From Phoronis australis (taxonomy: Eukaryota; Phoronida; Phoronidae), in contig NMRA01000322.1 in the NCBI GenBank assembly GCA_002633005.1, positions 248,001 to 312,000 on the forward strand: a stretch of 64,000 bases of DNA. The letters run 5' to 3'. This document shows, piece by piece, positions 44,874 to 56,780 of this stretch. Under the pieces are notes generated by a model. The model searched no databases, was not told the DNA's origin, and saw nothing but the letters and a program-made list of their open reading frames with translations. Positions within the stretch are counted from its first letter, which is position 1. Each line of letters begins with the position of its first letter. A program made the position numbers and the translations under genes.

Positions 44874-47800
44874 GTATGTAACAAGCATTCTACTGAAGGT
44901 CTCTGAGGGTGAATTTAACCATCATGCCGACAGGATGTATATGAAGTCTGTGACAATTAAAGTGTGTTGATAACTAGTAAAGACGGATTTTCTTTCAAAG
45001 TTATGTTAATACCTACTGCACATAGCAATTGATATACCGTAATTATTCTGATTAATGCCTGGTCACTTTAAAAAATTGATGAGCATGGAAATCTGGGGAT
45101 GGGCACTTTAGCCAGAGATGGGGGCTAAATTGGAAATGTCACGAGAAATTGCACTTGGGGAATTACCCGTACATGGGCACCCTGGGACAGACAATCGCCC
45201 TGACCATCTATTATGACTTCCATGAGTTCCACTTACCCAAAGTTTAAACAGTTTGCCTCAAGTCTATAGTTGCCTACGCGAAAGTTGAATCAACAGTCTC
45301 TAACCATGCAACATGTGTATTGCACTATCTGAGGATTAGTATGCAACTTTTTGAGAAGTCACATGAGTTTTCTAGCCTGATAGGTGTCACACCAGTGGTG
45401 TGCACATACATGTATTACAAACTAATAACAGCACAGTATACTCTGAAAGTGAGGTTATAAGTGTGTTGCCTTTACCCAGTGGACATCAACGTCAACATGG
45501 AATAAGAAAGTTGTTTTGATGAGGGGAGAAACCCGTACCTTTATTGGGAGGGCCAGTCCTCATTGGTAAGTTACTCCACAGTATTTCTTTGACCAGTCAT
45601 GAGCCAGTCGATCAAAGCTGTCTAATTTCTGTTTTGGTACTAGTCTAGAGAGAGATGAGCAATTGGAAATAAAGTTAATGTCATTTGCATTGACATTATA
45701 CTAATTGATATTCTATTGCTTTGCTGAACTCTCACAGTGGTAATGGTGGTAAAAGGAGAATTTGTTCAGCTACTCTGCTCTCTTGTGAAAACACCAGTTT
45801 TACCTGTAGGAACTAAAGCATCTTACTGATGTTAGGTGTTCTATGAAGAATGAGTTTGAGGTGTAGGAACAGGAATGTAGAATTACTGACATGACCAGTT
45901 ATTTCACTTCCGTACACCACACTGGTTAGGGAGTTAACAGTTACTATTTCTTGTTTACATGTAAAGCTATGATCTCCATATTAAACGTAAACCAAAATAG
46001 GCTTTTATGTGCCTATTAAGAAAAATCTCGGTATATAGTCTATCACACTCTATGGAATTTCTACTTTCAGAAAATAGCTATATACTTTACTGAGTTACAA
46101 AGTAGTTATGTAAAATTTAAATATTTGACTAAATGCACAGATTTTTCAATAATATCCAACATAACCTTAAGAAAAGCCTTTGTTACATGAAAGTGATGTT
46201 TCCATTTTAAACAAGAAGTACTACCTGTTTGTGCAAGCCGTTTTTTGTCAACGAAGTAGGATTTGATGCCAAAATCTATTTCCTTCAATTTAGCTTACAT
46301 TAGTTTGATAATCTGTTTACCAAAATGGTCCCAAATATATGATTCAGAATGCTGAATCATTTTCAAATTTATTATCTTTTCTGTTGCAACCATCAATTAT
46401 GGAACTAAATTTGATGTCTATTCCTTGGGCACGAGAAGGTTTCTTAAGTAGTGAGAGAAGAAAATTTGAGTGCACCCCAGCCTCCTGCCTGCACCCCATC
46501 CTCCTCCCTGAACCTATGAGGTTTATTGACCGTCTTCTTGTAATAGGTTCTTATTCTTTACTTTTGTGAAGAAATTTAACGCCACAGAATTTCACTAGTA
46601 GGGCATATTGTGTGTTAAATAACTGAATAATTACCGTACAAATTAAATCTTTTGTGTGAAGAGTCATTTGACACTCTGGCGATTGAATTAATGTACAAAG
46701 CTACAATGTTCTACTGTTAAAGGTATAAACCTAAAGAAGAAAAAGTGGGAACAGTTACAGTCACTGATGACAAAACGTGCGGGCTCTAGTGTTGTGGCTT
46801 TGGAGGGAAAGATTTATGTGCTCAGCGGCGTAACGACAGATCAAGAACCCTTAGATACTGTCGAAGTATATGATATCAAAGAACGCAAATGGTCGTCTTT
46901 AAGCAATCTGAAGGAAAAACTGCTTGGTGTCTCCGCAGTTGTAAAAGGTGAGAATTATCTGTTGGTACACTCCTGCTACACGAGTCATAGATGAGTCATG
47001 TTGTGGGAACTGAACATGTCCGTGGAGATTAGTTCACAGACATTGACATATTAAATACACGGCTGTTCAAATTGATTTGTGGGCAACCTAAAGCGATTTT
47101 TCAATTTTGGGCTGGAGTGTTAAAGTGCTTAAAACCACCATTTACCTTGTTTTAACAAGTGGGCATATAGTAACATGCTTCTCCGAAGTCTTAAGGGAAG
47201 TCTCAAGAGTCATAACGTGCTCAAATAGCGAGTTGTCTCAACCACTACAAGTGTTTCTCTTTGTCGTGTTGTACCATAAACCAAAGGAAAACGAGCAGCA
47301 ATGTTGGACTACTTTCACACTAAACACATTGGAGGAAGAGTATTGCAGCTGTGATTGGTTGGCTCAATACCTAGTATGCATTGGCCAGTAAATGCTCGTA
47401 ACTGAAGATCATCTAATTAACGTATCGTCGGATAGTGTTGGTGGGTATTTTGTAATTTGACAGCTGATGGACTGGTGGGGTTGTTTTGTGTTTTTGATAA
47501 GGAATTCATGATTTTAAGCATTTTAAGGATATCTCAAACCTTATTCACAAAATTTGTCAGTTTTTACATTATTTCATATACGTCTAGTAAAATACCTTAT
47601 GTTCATTCTTGGGGGAACTTCAAATACGAAATATACAGTGTAATGAGAAAAAACTCTCTGGCCTTCAGCAGTTTACTTCATATCCAAGGTCAAAGGTAAC
47701 AGAGCTGTCACTCAAACCCTATCTCCCACTTGGCATGTACACTTCCCAACCCACAGTTCACAGTCCTTTCATTCACCGACTTGCCATAAGATTGTGTTAA

Positions 47801-50800
47801 TGGGGTGTGCGTAGCATGGCAAGATGCCGCGGCGGAAAACGAGGACATAACGCATTTTTGATCCTGAGTGAGTTGCACGCCTGCATAGATATGACCATTG
47901 ATGACGTTACGATGCTGCACAGCGTCTGGCATATCATGAACACAGCAAGTTGTGAAATAAGATAAAACCTTACTCAAATTCATTGAATTTCATTTCACCG
48001 TTAATCTGATGTTTTGCTCTCGTGCTCACAGCGCGCTTTAACCGCAGGTACTCCATAATGAAGTTAATTACTTACTGCCAATTCAGTTGACATTACAAGT
48101 GAATGTTAAAAAACTAGCAAGGTAATAGTAGGTATACCGTATTCGCCCTAATAAGTGCCCAGGGAGCTTGGAAAGATTTGTTTCGGGAGGGGGGGGGCGC
48201 TTATTGTAGCCTAAGGCGGTTGGAACACACTCTCCGAAACGGGTGAAATTGGAAGTAGGATTCATCAATTTTACGCTCTGCGACGTATCTGTAGCCTATG
48301 ACAGACTTTCCACAAACTTGTGGTGCATTGCTATCAGACTTTGTTGTTAAATTGACGATCCCTTTTCAAAAAAATTGTGGGGAACTCCCAGGGCAAAAAC
48401 TCGCCGACTGATGCGTCGCTGCCTCGCGATTGTCAATAGGGTAACTTGAATTCTTGAATAAAAATACAGTTTCGACTTAGTCCTTAAGTTTTCCAAAAAG
48501 CGTCCCTAAAATTTTTAAGTACCTGTGGAGTTAGGTTTAACAGAAGATTAAGTCCAAATCTGCGTTAGATCGCACACCGCAACATGAGAAAGATCTGAAC
48601 AAACACGTCGTGTCACGTGATGTTTGTTTTTGAAGTTCGTCTGGGTGTGTGTGCTGAGTGAGTGAGATTCACTTCCCACTGACAAGTACACTGTGTCTGT
48701 TCTGAAAGGTCAGACCATAGTGGGACACGTGCCTCGCAAGATCTGCAAAACTTTTGAGTTCTTTTTGAAGCACTGAGGAAGTTTGAAGTGTGTATTCACG
48801 GCTCAATATTGACATAGCGGCGAGGTTCGTGGTCTAGAAATTTGGTACACAATGATTTCCAGGACTGTCGGATATTATTGATAAATTGAAGACGTTACAG
48901 CCTGTAGAATTTTAGAACTGTAGTTAAGACATTTATCACAGTCATGTATACATTTTCATGGGCTGGGCGCTTAGTTTAGGGAAATCTGAAAACGCGTGGG
49001 GGTGCTTATTGGGGCATGGGCGCTTATTAGGGCAAATACGGTAAGTCACCAAATGACTAACCTTCAGATTCTCACTACTGGTAATGTTTCCGGCTTTTTC
49101 TCGGCTTCGGCAAATCGACTTGATTTTAACTTAGCAACATGAGTTCTTGAAAATGGCTCAGTGAATTTAACTCAAACTTTTCAATTTTATTATTTATTCA
49201 AAACGCTGTGATGATTTTCGTTCTAAACACCTAGTTTTTCCATACCGTAAGGTAGACAAATATGAGTACTATTTATTACAAAAATACCTTGTTACAATTT
49301 GCGAGTTAATTTGGCTTAGAAACAAAACCAAATGAGCAATGATATAGAAAATTCCTAACAGCATTTTTGAGGGGAAGTTTTCATTTAAAATCATGGGTTT
49401 CATTGAAATGGACTGAGGAGATATTTTGCTATGAATGTATTTTTCTTAAAAATAGAATTTTGACTTAAAGAGTTGGTAACACATATGGCATATAAATGTA
49501 AAACATATTTTTACAATCTCTGATCATTTTTGTTTCAGAAAATACACAGTTTTGCTGTCTAGCATGTTTTTTATTGATATATGAGTTAGACTTGAGGTGT
49601 CACTAAAATAATGTTTGAGGTTGCTTCAAGCCAAACATGTTTGTTAGCCTCACCAGGTTGCCACAATGGCTAATCAGAGTTTTCAATCTCAGTAATGGTA
49701 TTATTCGTTTCTATCAGCTTTTGTACATTCGGAAACGTTTTACTGGCATCGTATTTTTCTGGTTTTAGATAACAGAATCTATGCAGTGGGAGGAATGACT
49801 GCAGACAAAACTGCGAGAGACTACTTCGCGTGTTATCAACCCGACAAGGATGAGTGGGAGGAGCTACCTCCAATGCCGACTCCACGATATGCCGCAACGT
49901 CTTTATTGATTGACAATAAATTATATGTGATAGGTAAAAAGGAAGATCTCGAGTTTCTGTAATTGTGCATTGTTCATTCTTCGTGTGCTTGATATCCATA
50001 GTGGCGCAATGATTATTTTTGCTCTTGATTCAATTCAGTTGTGGATTTCAACTTCTTGATTCGACTCATTCTATTCAGTTGCTAAAATTTTCATGCTGTT
50101 GATTTCACTGGAGATGTATTGATTATTATTTTATAAAAATGCCAAGTATAGTACTGTCATTTTTTGGTCTCGCGTTACAAGCCGTATTTCTTAGCCAATC
50201 AACATGAAGTTCACAAGTTTCTTGCCAAAGCTCAAGACCTATTTTTTATTGAACTCAAACACAGGATGGGGCTGTGGTGACCACTTTTGTTGGTTAAACT
50301 TGTAAATCTGTAGATCTGGAGTCCTTTGAGTGATTTTTCAGAAATTTGATAAGATAGCTCGAGTGTGTCATTTGTTTCTTGCTGCGACTCAATGCTCTCA
50401 AGTAACTCAAAATTTTCTGGCAACTGTTTTTTCGTTGATTCATCATTCCTCACTTTCTTGTCGATTGACCCCCGTTGTTGGTTGCACTTTTTGTCTGATT
50501 GGCATGAACTTTACTCACTATGAATGTGTGAATATGCGGGCTTCTATTTACAATGTCTTATTTTGTTCTCTATGAATAGATAAAGTGACTACAAACATCT
50601 GCTAAAGTTGTTTACTGGTGACTGGTTAATGATAGACCACATAAAGTACTGGAAAATTTAAAGTAATCACTGTTTTCCCATCATGATGAATAATCCTGTT
50701 AATATCAAAAATGACGGGTACTAACTGTTATGACAACAAAATTGTAATAACAGAATTTGTTAATCGCCTTACTACCTGTCCTGTTCATTCTCATTCAGAT

Positions 50801-53800
50801 GGGATGACTACACTTTGACATTCAATTCAGGGTCACATTTTGGATACTTTTGGCTTGTTCTGTACACAACTCCTGCCTTGTAATTAGTTGCTCTTTTTCA
50901 ACTAAAATTAATACAAGAAATATTCTACTAAAACTGATCGACCTGTAGCTGGAAATTCATATTTTTCAAGTGGACATGAGCTTGTACTTGAGCAAGATAT
51001 TTTGACTAACGGAATGGAAACAGCGAATTCAATGCCACAATTCTAGATAATCCTGTCTCACCGACCGATCGGTGGTCACCATGTTGAATAAGCTAGTAAG
51101 GTCCTGAGCATACATGTGGAGCTCACCTGTCATTCAACATGTGATTTTGGATAGGGTTGTGACATTTTGCTTTTTCACAAGAAACTTGAGCTATTGAACA
51201 CTCCAGATTTGCCTTTCAGTTTGACCTTGATGAATTATTCACTGTTTGGACTTGCACAGAAAAACTATGCCATTGCTATAAATTTTTTAATCATTTGATT
51301 ATCTGATAGTTGTATTGTTGGTAACAGAATGCTATGGAGTATCGTAGCATTAGGTAGAATGCAGTGTGTTTTTTAATTCGTCTTTGATTTAGTACTGAAG
51401 CACCTGGTCATCATTGTAGGTGGAAGGAACAATATGGATCCTGTCTCGTCGTTTGAGGTCTTCGATTTCCAAGAGTCGAAATGGACCTCCCTTGATGCCA
51501 TACCTAGTGAGCGAGTGTTCGCCTTGTACACCAACACAGACACACATATATTCAGTGTAGGCGGACTGCATAAAGAGGCTAGGAAAGGATTCTCGGGAGT
51601 ATGCGAGGTCTTTGACATCGCTAATGGTAGGGAGGGCTTAAGTGTTCACTTAGTTTGTAATGTAAATATTTGTTGACTCGTGGTGAATCTGCCATTTAGA
51701 TTATATGTATCATAATGTAACAGAGTAAGTCTCCACTGAACCTCAGAATATGTATTTTCTCTCATCAGGCATTCGTTTCAGTTCAATTTGCACATGATAA
51801 CGATCAACTTTCCATGAAAGCAAAAGAAGGAAACACCCTTCTCCTAAGCCTGTCGCTAGCGAAGTGCCCGACACATACAGTCGCGCCCACATGCCCACGT
51901 AACAAAGGCGCACTGAGACGCAACAAAGACATTAGCATAAGAATAACTGAACATTTGCAACTAAATAAGAATAACAATAAGCGTAAAGTTACGAACGTCC
52001 CGTCACAATAAGAACCCTCAGGACTTCGACTGAAATTCATCTGAATGGCCGACACTTGCAATTTGTGTGTTTTTACCCTTCAAATATGGTAAACCAATAG
52101 CAAGAGCACTTCACTGTGAACAGTCACATGGTTATCTAAGGAATGTTACACGTGCCTGTATGTAAATGCATTATGTATTATAATGTTATCAAAATCTCTT
52201 TCATTTTCATAAATCTCTCACCACATGTCACGCACTGAATATTTAATACCAGTACAATTGTCTCTGAAATTAAGGACCAGGTCATTAATAGTGGGAATTT
52301 TTTGGATCTTCCAGACATGGCATTTTAAGTGTAATCCATCAATGAGGAGCTCAACATTCACTTGGTGTCGCAATCGAGGGACCTTTCCGCAAAGATTCTG
52401 CTTTCAAATAATTTGATATATGGGTCCCTTATCACACGAATACCTCAGTGTTGATGAACTGCTGTTTGTTCTCAGATTTCAAAAATTAGGACCTACATTT
52501 GTTAGCACTCCGTGGTGAATATCTAGTCACTCATTACTTTTCATTGATTTACGCACAAATATGGATTTTACTAATTGTAAAATCCCTGATGAAAGAAACA
52601 ATGGGTAAAATGCGCTTTAAACTATCAAAGTATAATTGAGAGTATTGTGTTCCTTTTGTTTTGTGCTCTGAATGACTTTCTGAAGCAGTTAATTAAATGG
52701 CAGTAAGTTTGATGTGACCTAATTCTGTTAAGACCTTAAATGGCAATAAGTTTGATGTGACCTGATTTTGTTTTCACCTTAAATGGCAGTAAGTTTGATA
52801 TGACCTAATTCTGTTAACACCTTAAATGGCAATAAGTTTGGTGTGACCTAATTTTGTTAACACCAAAAATGACTGGTAGTAACTTTTCGAACGCCAATAT
52901 TCTAATTACAGAATACAAAATGACTTAGCCACCTCGCTAATTGTCTTGTTATTCTCCCTTAGTTTATTCTCAGTCATGACTGAAGTTTTGTCTAACAATG
53001 AATTAGGCATCCGTCATGACGCACAATTCCAGGTCATTTTGTCTGAATACTGTAGGCTTCTAATTTGAATTTTTGTGCAAACTATTCTTGTTTTAGTCTT
53101 TGCCGTTTTTGCCATTATGTTGTACTTGCAGGTAAACAAATATAAAAATTATTTCAAATTCTGACAAAAATAATTGCAAAATTGCCATTTTCAATTTTTA
53201 ATACCTTACTTTTTAGCTGCAAATTCTCAAAATTTCTTCAAACTGCACAGTTAAAACACTAACATTGAACCATATTTTCCTTATGAATATTTTTGGTTGA
53301 GAAATTTCATAAAGTGAAATTTATTGAATTGAATCAGATTACTTCATCACTTTTTCGGCCAAGATGTTTGTAGTGAATTGCACAAAACTTTAATCAACAT
53401 ATTATGCAAACTCAGTGAAACTCGGTCCTAGGGTTATGCCTGCACAGTCATGTTTTGGGAGAGTTAGTTATAGAACAGGTGATGCAGTGTGGCCTAGTGT
53501 GATGGTACCCACCTTCTTTACTCGAGGTCGTGGGTTCGAGTCCCACTGGGTCACACTGCTAAACCCTTGAGTCAGGTTTCTAGCTCCTCAGCTCGGTTTT
53601 AATTATATATTAAATAAAGCACAAAAATAGATCCAGGTGATCAGTGCAATGGTCCCATATGCGCTGTCTGCGTACGTCTGGTTCAACGTGTACCAGACAG
53701 CCTGCAATTGAACAGATATCTTAGGCATCCCAACTCTTCGTAGTTCTCTTTTCCAACATTTTGGAGGCATACCTTTTTTTTCTTTAATTCCTATTTTCCT

Positions 53801-56780
53801 CGCTTTTTTGTCAAGATTTGTTGATGTCTGAGTAAATTTCTTAAATCTAACAAAAGAAAGCGGTATTAGTTTTCAGAACTAAAGTGAAATGCAATAATCA
53901 CACAATCTGGCTCTTCTTTTTGACACCAGGAGGTGTGATATTCCAAGAAAGGTTGCTTGAAATAAGCTTGTCAAAGCTGGTCATATGTTTATCCTTTAGT
54001 CACTGCAATGAGGGGATAAGATTGGGATTGACTGGAATCCTTTGGATGAGTTTTGGTTTATAAAAGGGCATTTCCCATATGTTTGCATTACTACTTCTTT
54101 CCAGATTATATTGTTGCATTACAATTTGTGAAATGGTCTAACTGTCCCTTTTTATTTATTTTCTACTTTTCCTACTTTTTTGTGAAAAGCTGTTGATAGG
54201 CCTCAGTGACGACATCAAGCCATTTTCTTTCTTTTTCAGGTGTTTGGAAAATTGGTGCTGAGATGCCTACCAAAAGAGGTGACTTTGCAATAGGGGTGAT
54301 AGGAGGACAGGTGATCTGTGCTGGAGGACTAGGTACGGTTGCTCGTCAACAATGAACCAAGTTTCTTAAACCAGGTTACATGATTCTAGTGACCAGAGCT
54401 GCCCTCTAGTGGCTGAGGCAGCTACTTCACTTTGATTATCATCCAAAGTAAAGTATTTTGTCAATTCAACTTGAAATAAACTGTACATTAATGCTACAAA
54501 ACTCCGTCTAGTGCTTGCCCACAACAGCATGTTTTTTTTAATGGTGATTGGCGTGACTTTTGCTTATCACCAGTTCTTCGTACACTCAAAAATATATTTT
54601 AACCTCAACATGATTCAGTGTATAACCTAAGACCACTAAGTGGTAACCACTTTATTGTTCTAGTCTATTAGCCTTTATTATTTTATTAAGCTGTGTATAT
54701 ATCTTACAGAATGGCTAAGTAATCTGTCTTAACTATTTTCATCCGAAAGCGTGGGGATCAATGTTTCAATATTATTTAGTTTTTTCGCTAGTCGATAGAT
54801 GGCACTGGTAGTGTCAAATGTGCCTCATTCTTATTCCTCAGTGAAAGTGTCATGTCAGCTAATTGATAAATGTTTTATTCACATTAATTGCAACCAGTCT
54901 TGAAACAATTAAAATGTTCACAATAACCATACATTTGGTAATAGGGAGATGTAATTTTGGTTGAAAGCTCGTGATATTTCAAGTCATGAGCTGCATACCC
55001 ACCCCTCCCTGGGGGCTTCACTGGCATTCTGTTTATCAAATTTGGGTGAGTTAGTGCCCTGTATTCCTTTGCTTCATTTTCATTGGAACTGTGAACACTG
55101 ACTGGGGATTTGAATTGTGTGTTTGTTGGCAGATTTTGAACCCTATTCCGTTTTGTATGCACCCACATATTTATGTGTGGGTGCATATTGCCGTCGTCTC
55201 TGGGCGCCCTTCGTCCAACGTCCGGCATCCGCAGCTGTATGCCCTAAACTCCTCACAGGATCTTGATGAGATTTGGCAGATGTCTTCCTATTAAGCTGCC
55301 AATGGAAGATGATGATTTTCGGAGGGCTCCAAATACCGGTGTGCCCCTTAGTAGCAATTTTAGTTTTTTAAATTTATCTGTGTATCTTCAAAGTTCCTCA
55401 GTGGATTTTCATGAAATTTGGCACATAGGCATCAATTAGTAAGATGATGCTATCTTTCTGTTTTCGGATGGATTCGAGGTATTTTGCATCACCTAGTGGC
55501 CATTTTTATTGTTTTCAAGCCTGTTTATTGGTATCCGCCCCTCTATCAACCAAACCACTCTAAGAATGATTGTGAAAATTGGCATATATGTTCTTAGTGT
55601 GAAGAGTACGGTTGACGGGGATTTTCCGACAACTTCCGACAACTGTGGCACCTCCTAAAGGCAGTTTTTTTTTGCGCCCATAGCTGTATGTGCTAAACCC
55701 ATTGCAGGATCTTTATTAAATTTAGCTAGTGTATTTGTATGAGGTTGACAACAGACGATGATGACTTTCAGATGGATCTGATGAACGCAATGCCCTCTAG
55801 TATCAATTTCATTTTTCTGTTTTCCTCTGTTTCTCCAAAGTTGCTCAATGGATTTTCATGAAATTTGGCAAGTAACTTTCAGTTAAGAAACGATGATATG
55901 TTCTCATTTCGGATGGATTCAACGTATTTTGCGCCATCTAGTGGCCATTTTTATGATACAAATAAACACCCCTAAAAGCACACCATTTACGGTGCATTCA
56001 TGGGCACATTTCAACGCTTTGCATTGCTCTTGTTTATTGGCCATATGTGTTTAGTGTGCTCTGGAGCATGCTTTAGGGAGCCACTGTGGTCTGTAGTCTT
56101 TTAATGGGAGTCACCGTGGTTTGAGTGACTTGAGGGTTCCTATGGAAACCAGTGTTGAATACTAATGATGCTATGTATTTTTTGCATTTGCCTCTGTATT
56201 TTTGGAGTTCATGGGTGTATTTTTGTGAAATAAGTTTGGAGGGATTTGACATATTCTGTACCACCTAGTGGCCATTTTTTGTTAATTTTGAATACGTTTT
56301 GGCATGTCCCTTTTTTATCCGCCAAATTGCTTAAAGGTTCATTACGAAACTTAGCAAAAACTCTTGTCTCTCTATCTTTGGAGTTCCATGGCAGACGTTC
56401 ATGAAATGTGGCAAATATTTTCTATTAGAGAGACTACAATGCCTATCACATTTTGGATGGCTTTGGTACATCCTGCGCCATCTAATGGCCATTTTATGAT
56501 ACGTTTGCGATGCAGTCGTGGGCGTATTTTAAGTCTCCTCGTTGCTCTTGTTAAAAATACAATAATGGAACGAATTGGATTTCTTCCAGGTAACCAAGGT
56601 CAGCCGTTGAAGACAGTCGAAGCATACGATGAGTCCAGTGACTCGTGGACAGCGTTGGCCGAGATGCCCAGTTCCCACTGCTCCTGCACTTACTTGTCCA
56701 GCAATGATAAGATGTACATTGCCGGTGGTTTATCAGTTGGAGGTGCCAGTGCTCGTTTCGTAATCCTTTCTATGAAATAA
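44723..56780 (+). CDS. KLHDC8: Kelch domain-containing protein 8 (KLHDC8A/B-like), six coding exons
   Basis: A beta-propeller protein made almost only of kelch repeats, the architecture of vertebrate KLHDC8A/B (about 350 residues). Exons: 44723-44873, 46723-46947, 49769-49933, 51420-51626, 54240-54332, 56590-56780; 1032 nt, 343 residues, in frame throughout. Blade signatures in order: VYVIGGCD (exon 1), VLSGVTT plus W (2), YAVGGMT and WEELPPMPTPRYAATS (3), GGRNN and SVGGLH (4), VICAGGLG (5), WTALAEMPSS and IAGGLS (6). Exon 3 is the clearest family match. No BTB or BACK domain precedes the propeller, which separates it from KLHL proteins. All five introns are phase 1, so exons 2-5 are symmetrical. 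The second blade has SG for the usual GG. Cytosolic role is inferred; molecular function is poorly known for the family. AASS lies head to head about 2 kb upstream. Confidence 0.93.
44874..46722 (+). other. KLHDC8: KLHDC8 intron 1
   Basis: No repeat family or extra exon recognised. Confidence 0.45.
46723..46947 (+). CDS. KLHDC8: KLHDC8 coding exon 2
   Basis: 225 bp, acceptor TTAAAG, donor GTGAGA, phases 1/1. Encodes TKRAGSSVVALEGKIYVLSG and TVEVYDIKERKWSSL, one kelch blade. Confidence 0.92.
46948..48134 (+). other. KLHDC8: KLHDC8 intron 2, proximal part
   Basis: Several short open frames without recognisable homology; no repeat structure seen. Confidence 0.4.
48135..49043 (+). mobile_element. 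TIR element (TACCGTATTYGCCC ends), copy 3
   Basis: 909 bp, left end TACCGTATTCGCCCTAATAA, right end TTAGGGCAAATACGGTA; interior GCCGACTGATGCGTCGCTGC shared with copy 2. In KLHDC8 intron 2. Confidence 0.92.
49769..49933 (+). CDS. KLHDC8: KLHDC8 coding exon 3
   Basis: 165 bp, acceptor GTTTTAG, donor GTAAAA, phases 1/1. Encodes RIYAVGGMT and PPMPTPRYAATSLL, nearly identical in pattern to vertebrate KLHDC8. Confidence 0.94.
49934..51419 (+). other. KLHDC8: KLHDC8 intron 3
   Basis: Nothing recognised beyond A/T-rich unique-looking sequence. Confidence 0.4.
51420..51626 (+). CDS. KLHDC8: KLHDC8 coding exon 4
   Basis: 207 bp, acceptor TTGTAG, donor GTAGGG, phases 1/1. Encodes SSFEVFDFQESKWTSL, IFSVGGLH and CEVFDIANG. 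Confidence 0.92.
51627..52690 (+). other. KLHDC8: KLHDC8 intron 4, proximal part
   Basis: No repeat family or coding signal recognised; small frames at 51804-52061 look random. Confidence 0.4.
52693..52864. repeat. Minisatellite, 43-bp unit, four copies
   Basis: Unit TTAAATGGCARTAAGTTTGA plus TGTGACCTAATTYTGTTAASACC starting at 52693, 52736, 52779 and 52822. Confidence 0.95.
53484..53707 (+). mobile_element. tRNA-derived SINE (family 1), copy 3
   Basis: Head GCAGTGTGGCCTAGTGTGAT, B-box GGGTTCGAGTCCCACTGGG, body CAGGTGATCAGTGCAATGG and CAGCCTGCAATTG; very close to the copy at 30377. Confidence 0.88.
54240..54332 (+). CDS. KLHDC8: KLHDC8 coding exon 5
   Basis: 93 bp, acceptor CTTTTTCAG, donor GTACGG, phases 1/1. 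Encodes MPTKRGDFAIGVIGGQVICA and GGL. Confidence 0.9.
55155..56036 (-). repeat. CCACTAG modular repeat, copy G (inverted)
   Basis: Starts with the terminal palindrome TGCACCCACATATTTATGTG TGGGTGCA and ends with the reverse-complemented head CAACGCTTTGCATTGCTCTT G. An exact CTCF-like core lies at 55931-55944 on the minus strand (CCACTAGATGGCGC). Confidence 0.92.
56180..56552 (-). repeat. CCACTAG modular repeat, copy H (inverted, 5' part)
   Basis: One-mismatch cores at 56259 (CCACTAGGTGGTAC) and 56475 (CCATTAGATGGCGC), both on the minus strand; ends CTCGTTGCTCTTGTT just upstream of KLHDC8 exon 6. Confidence 0.8.
56590..56780 (+). CDS. KLHDC8: KLHDC8 terminal coding exon 6
   Basis: 191 bp, acceptor TTCTTCCAG, stop TAA at 56778. 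Encodes KTVEAYDESSDSWTALAEMP and MYIAGGLSVGG. A dispersed repeat copy ends only about 38 bp upstream of this exon. Confidence 0.92.
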
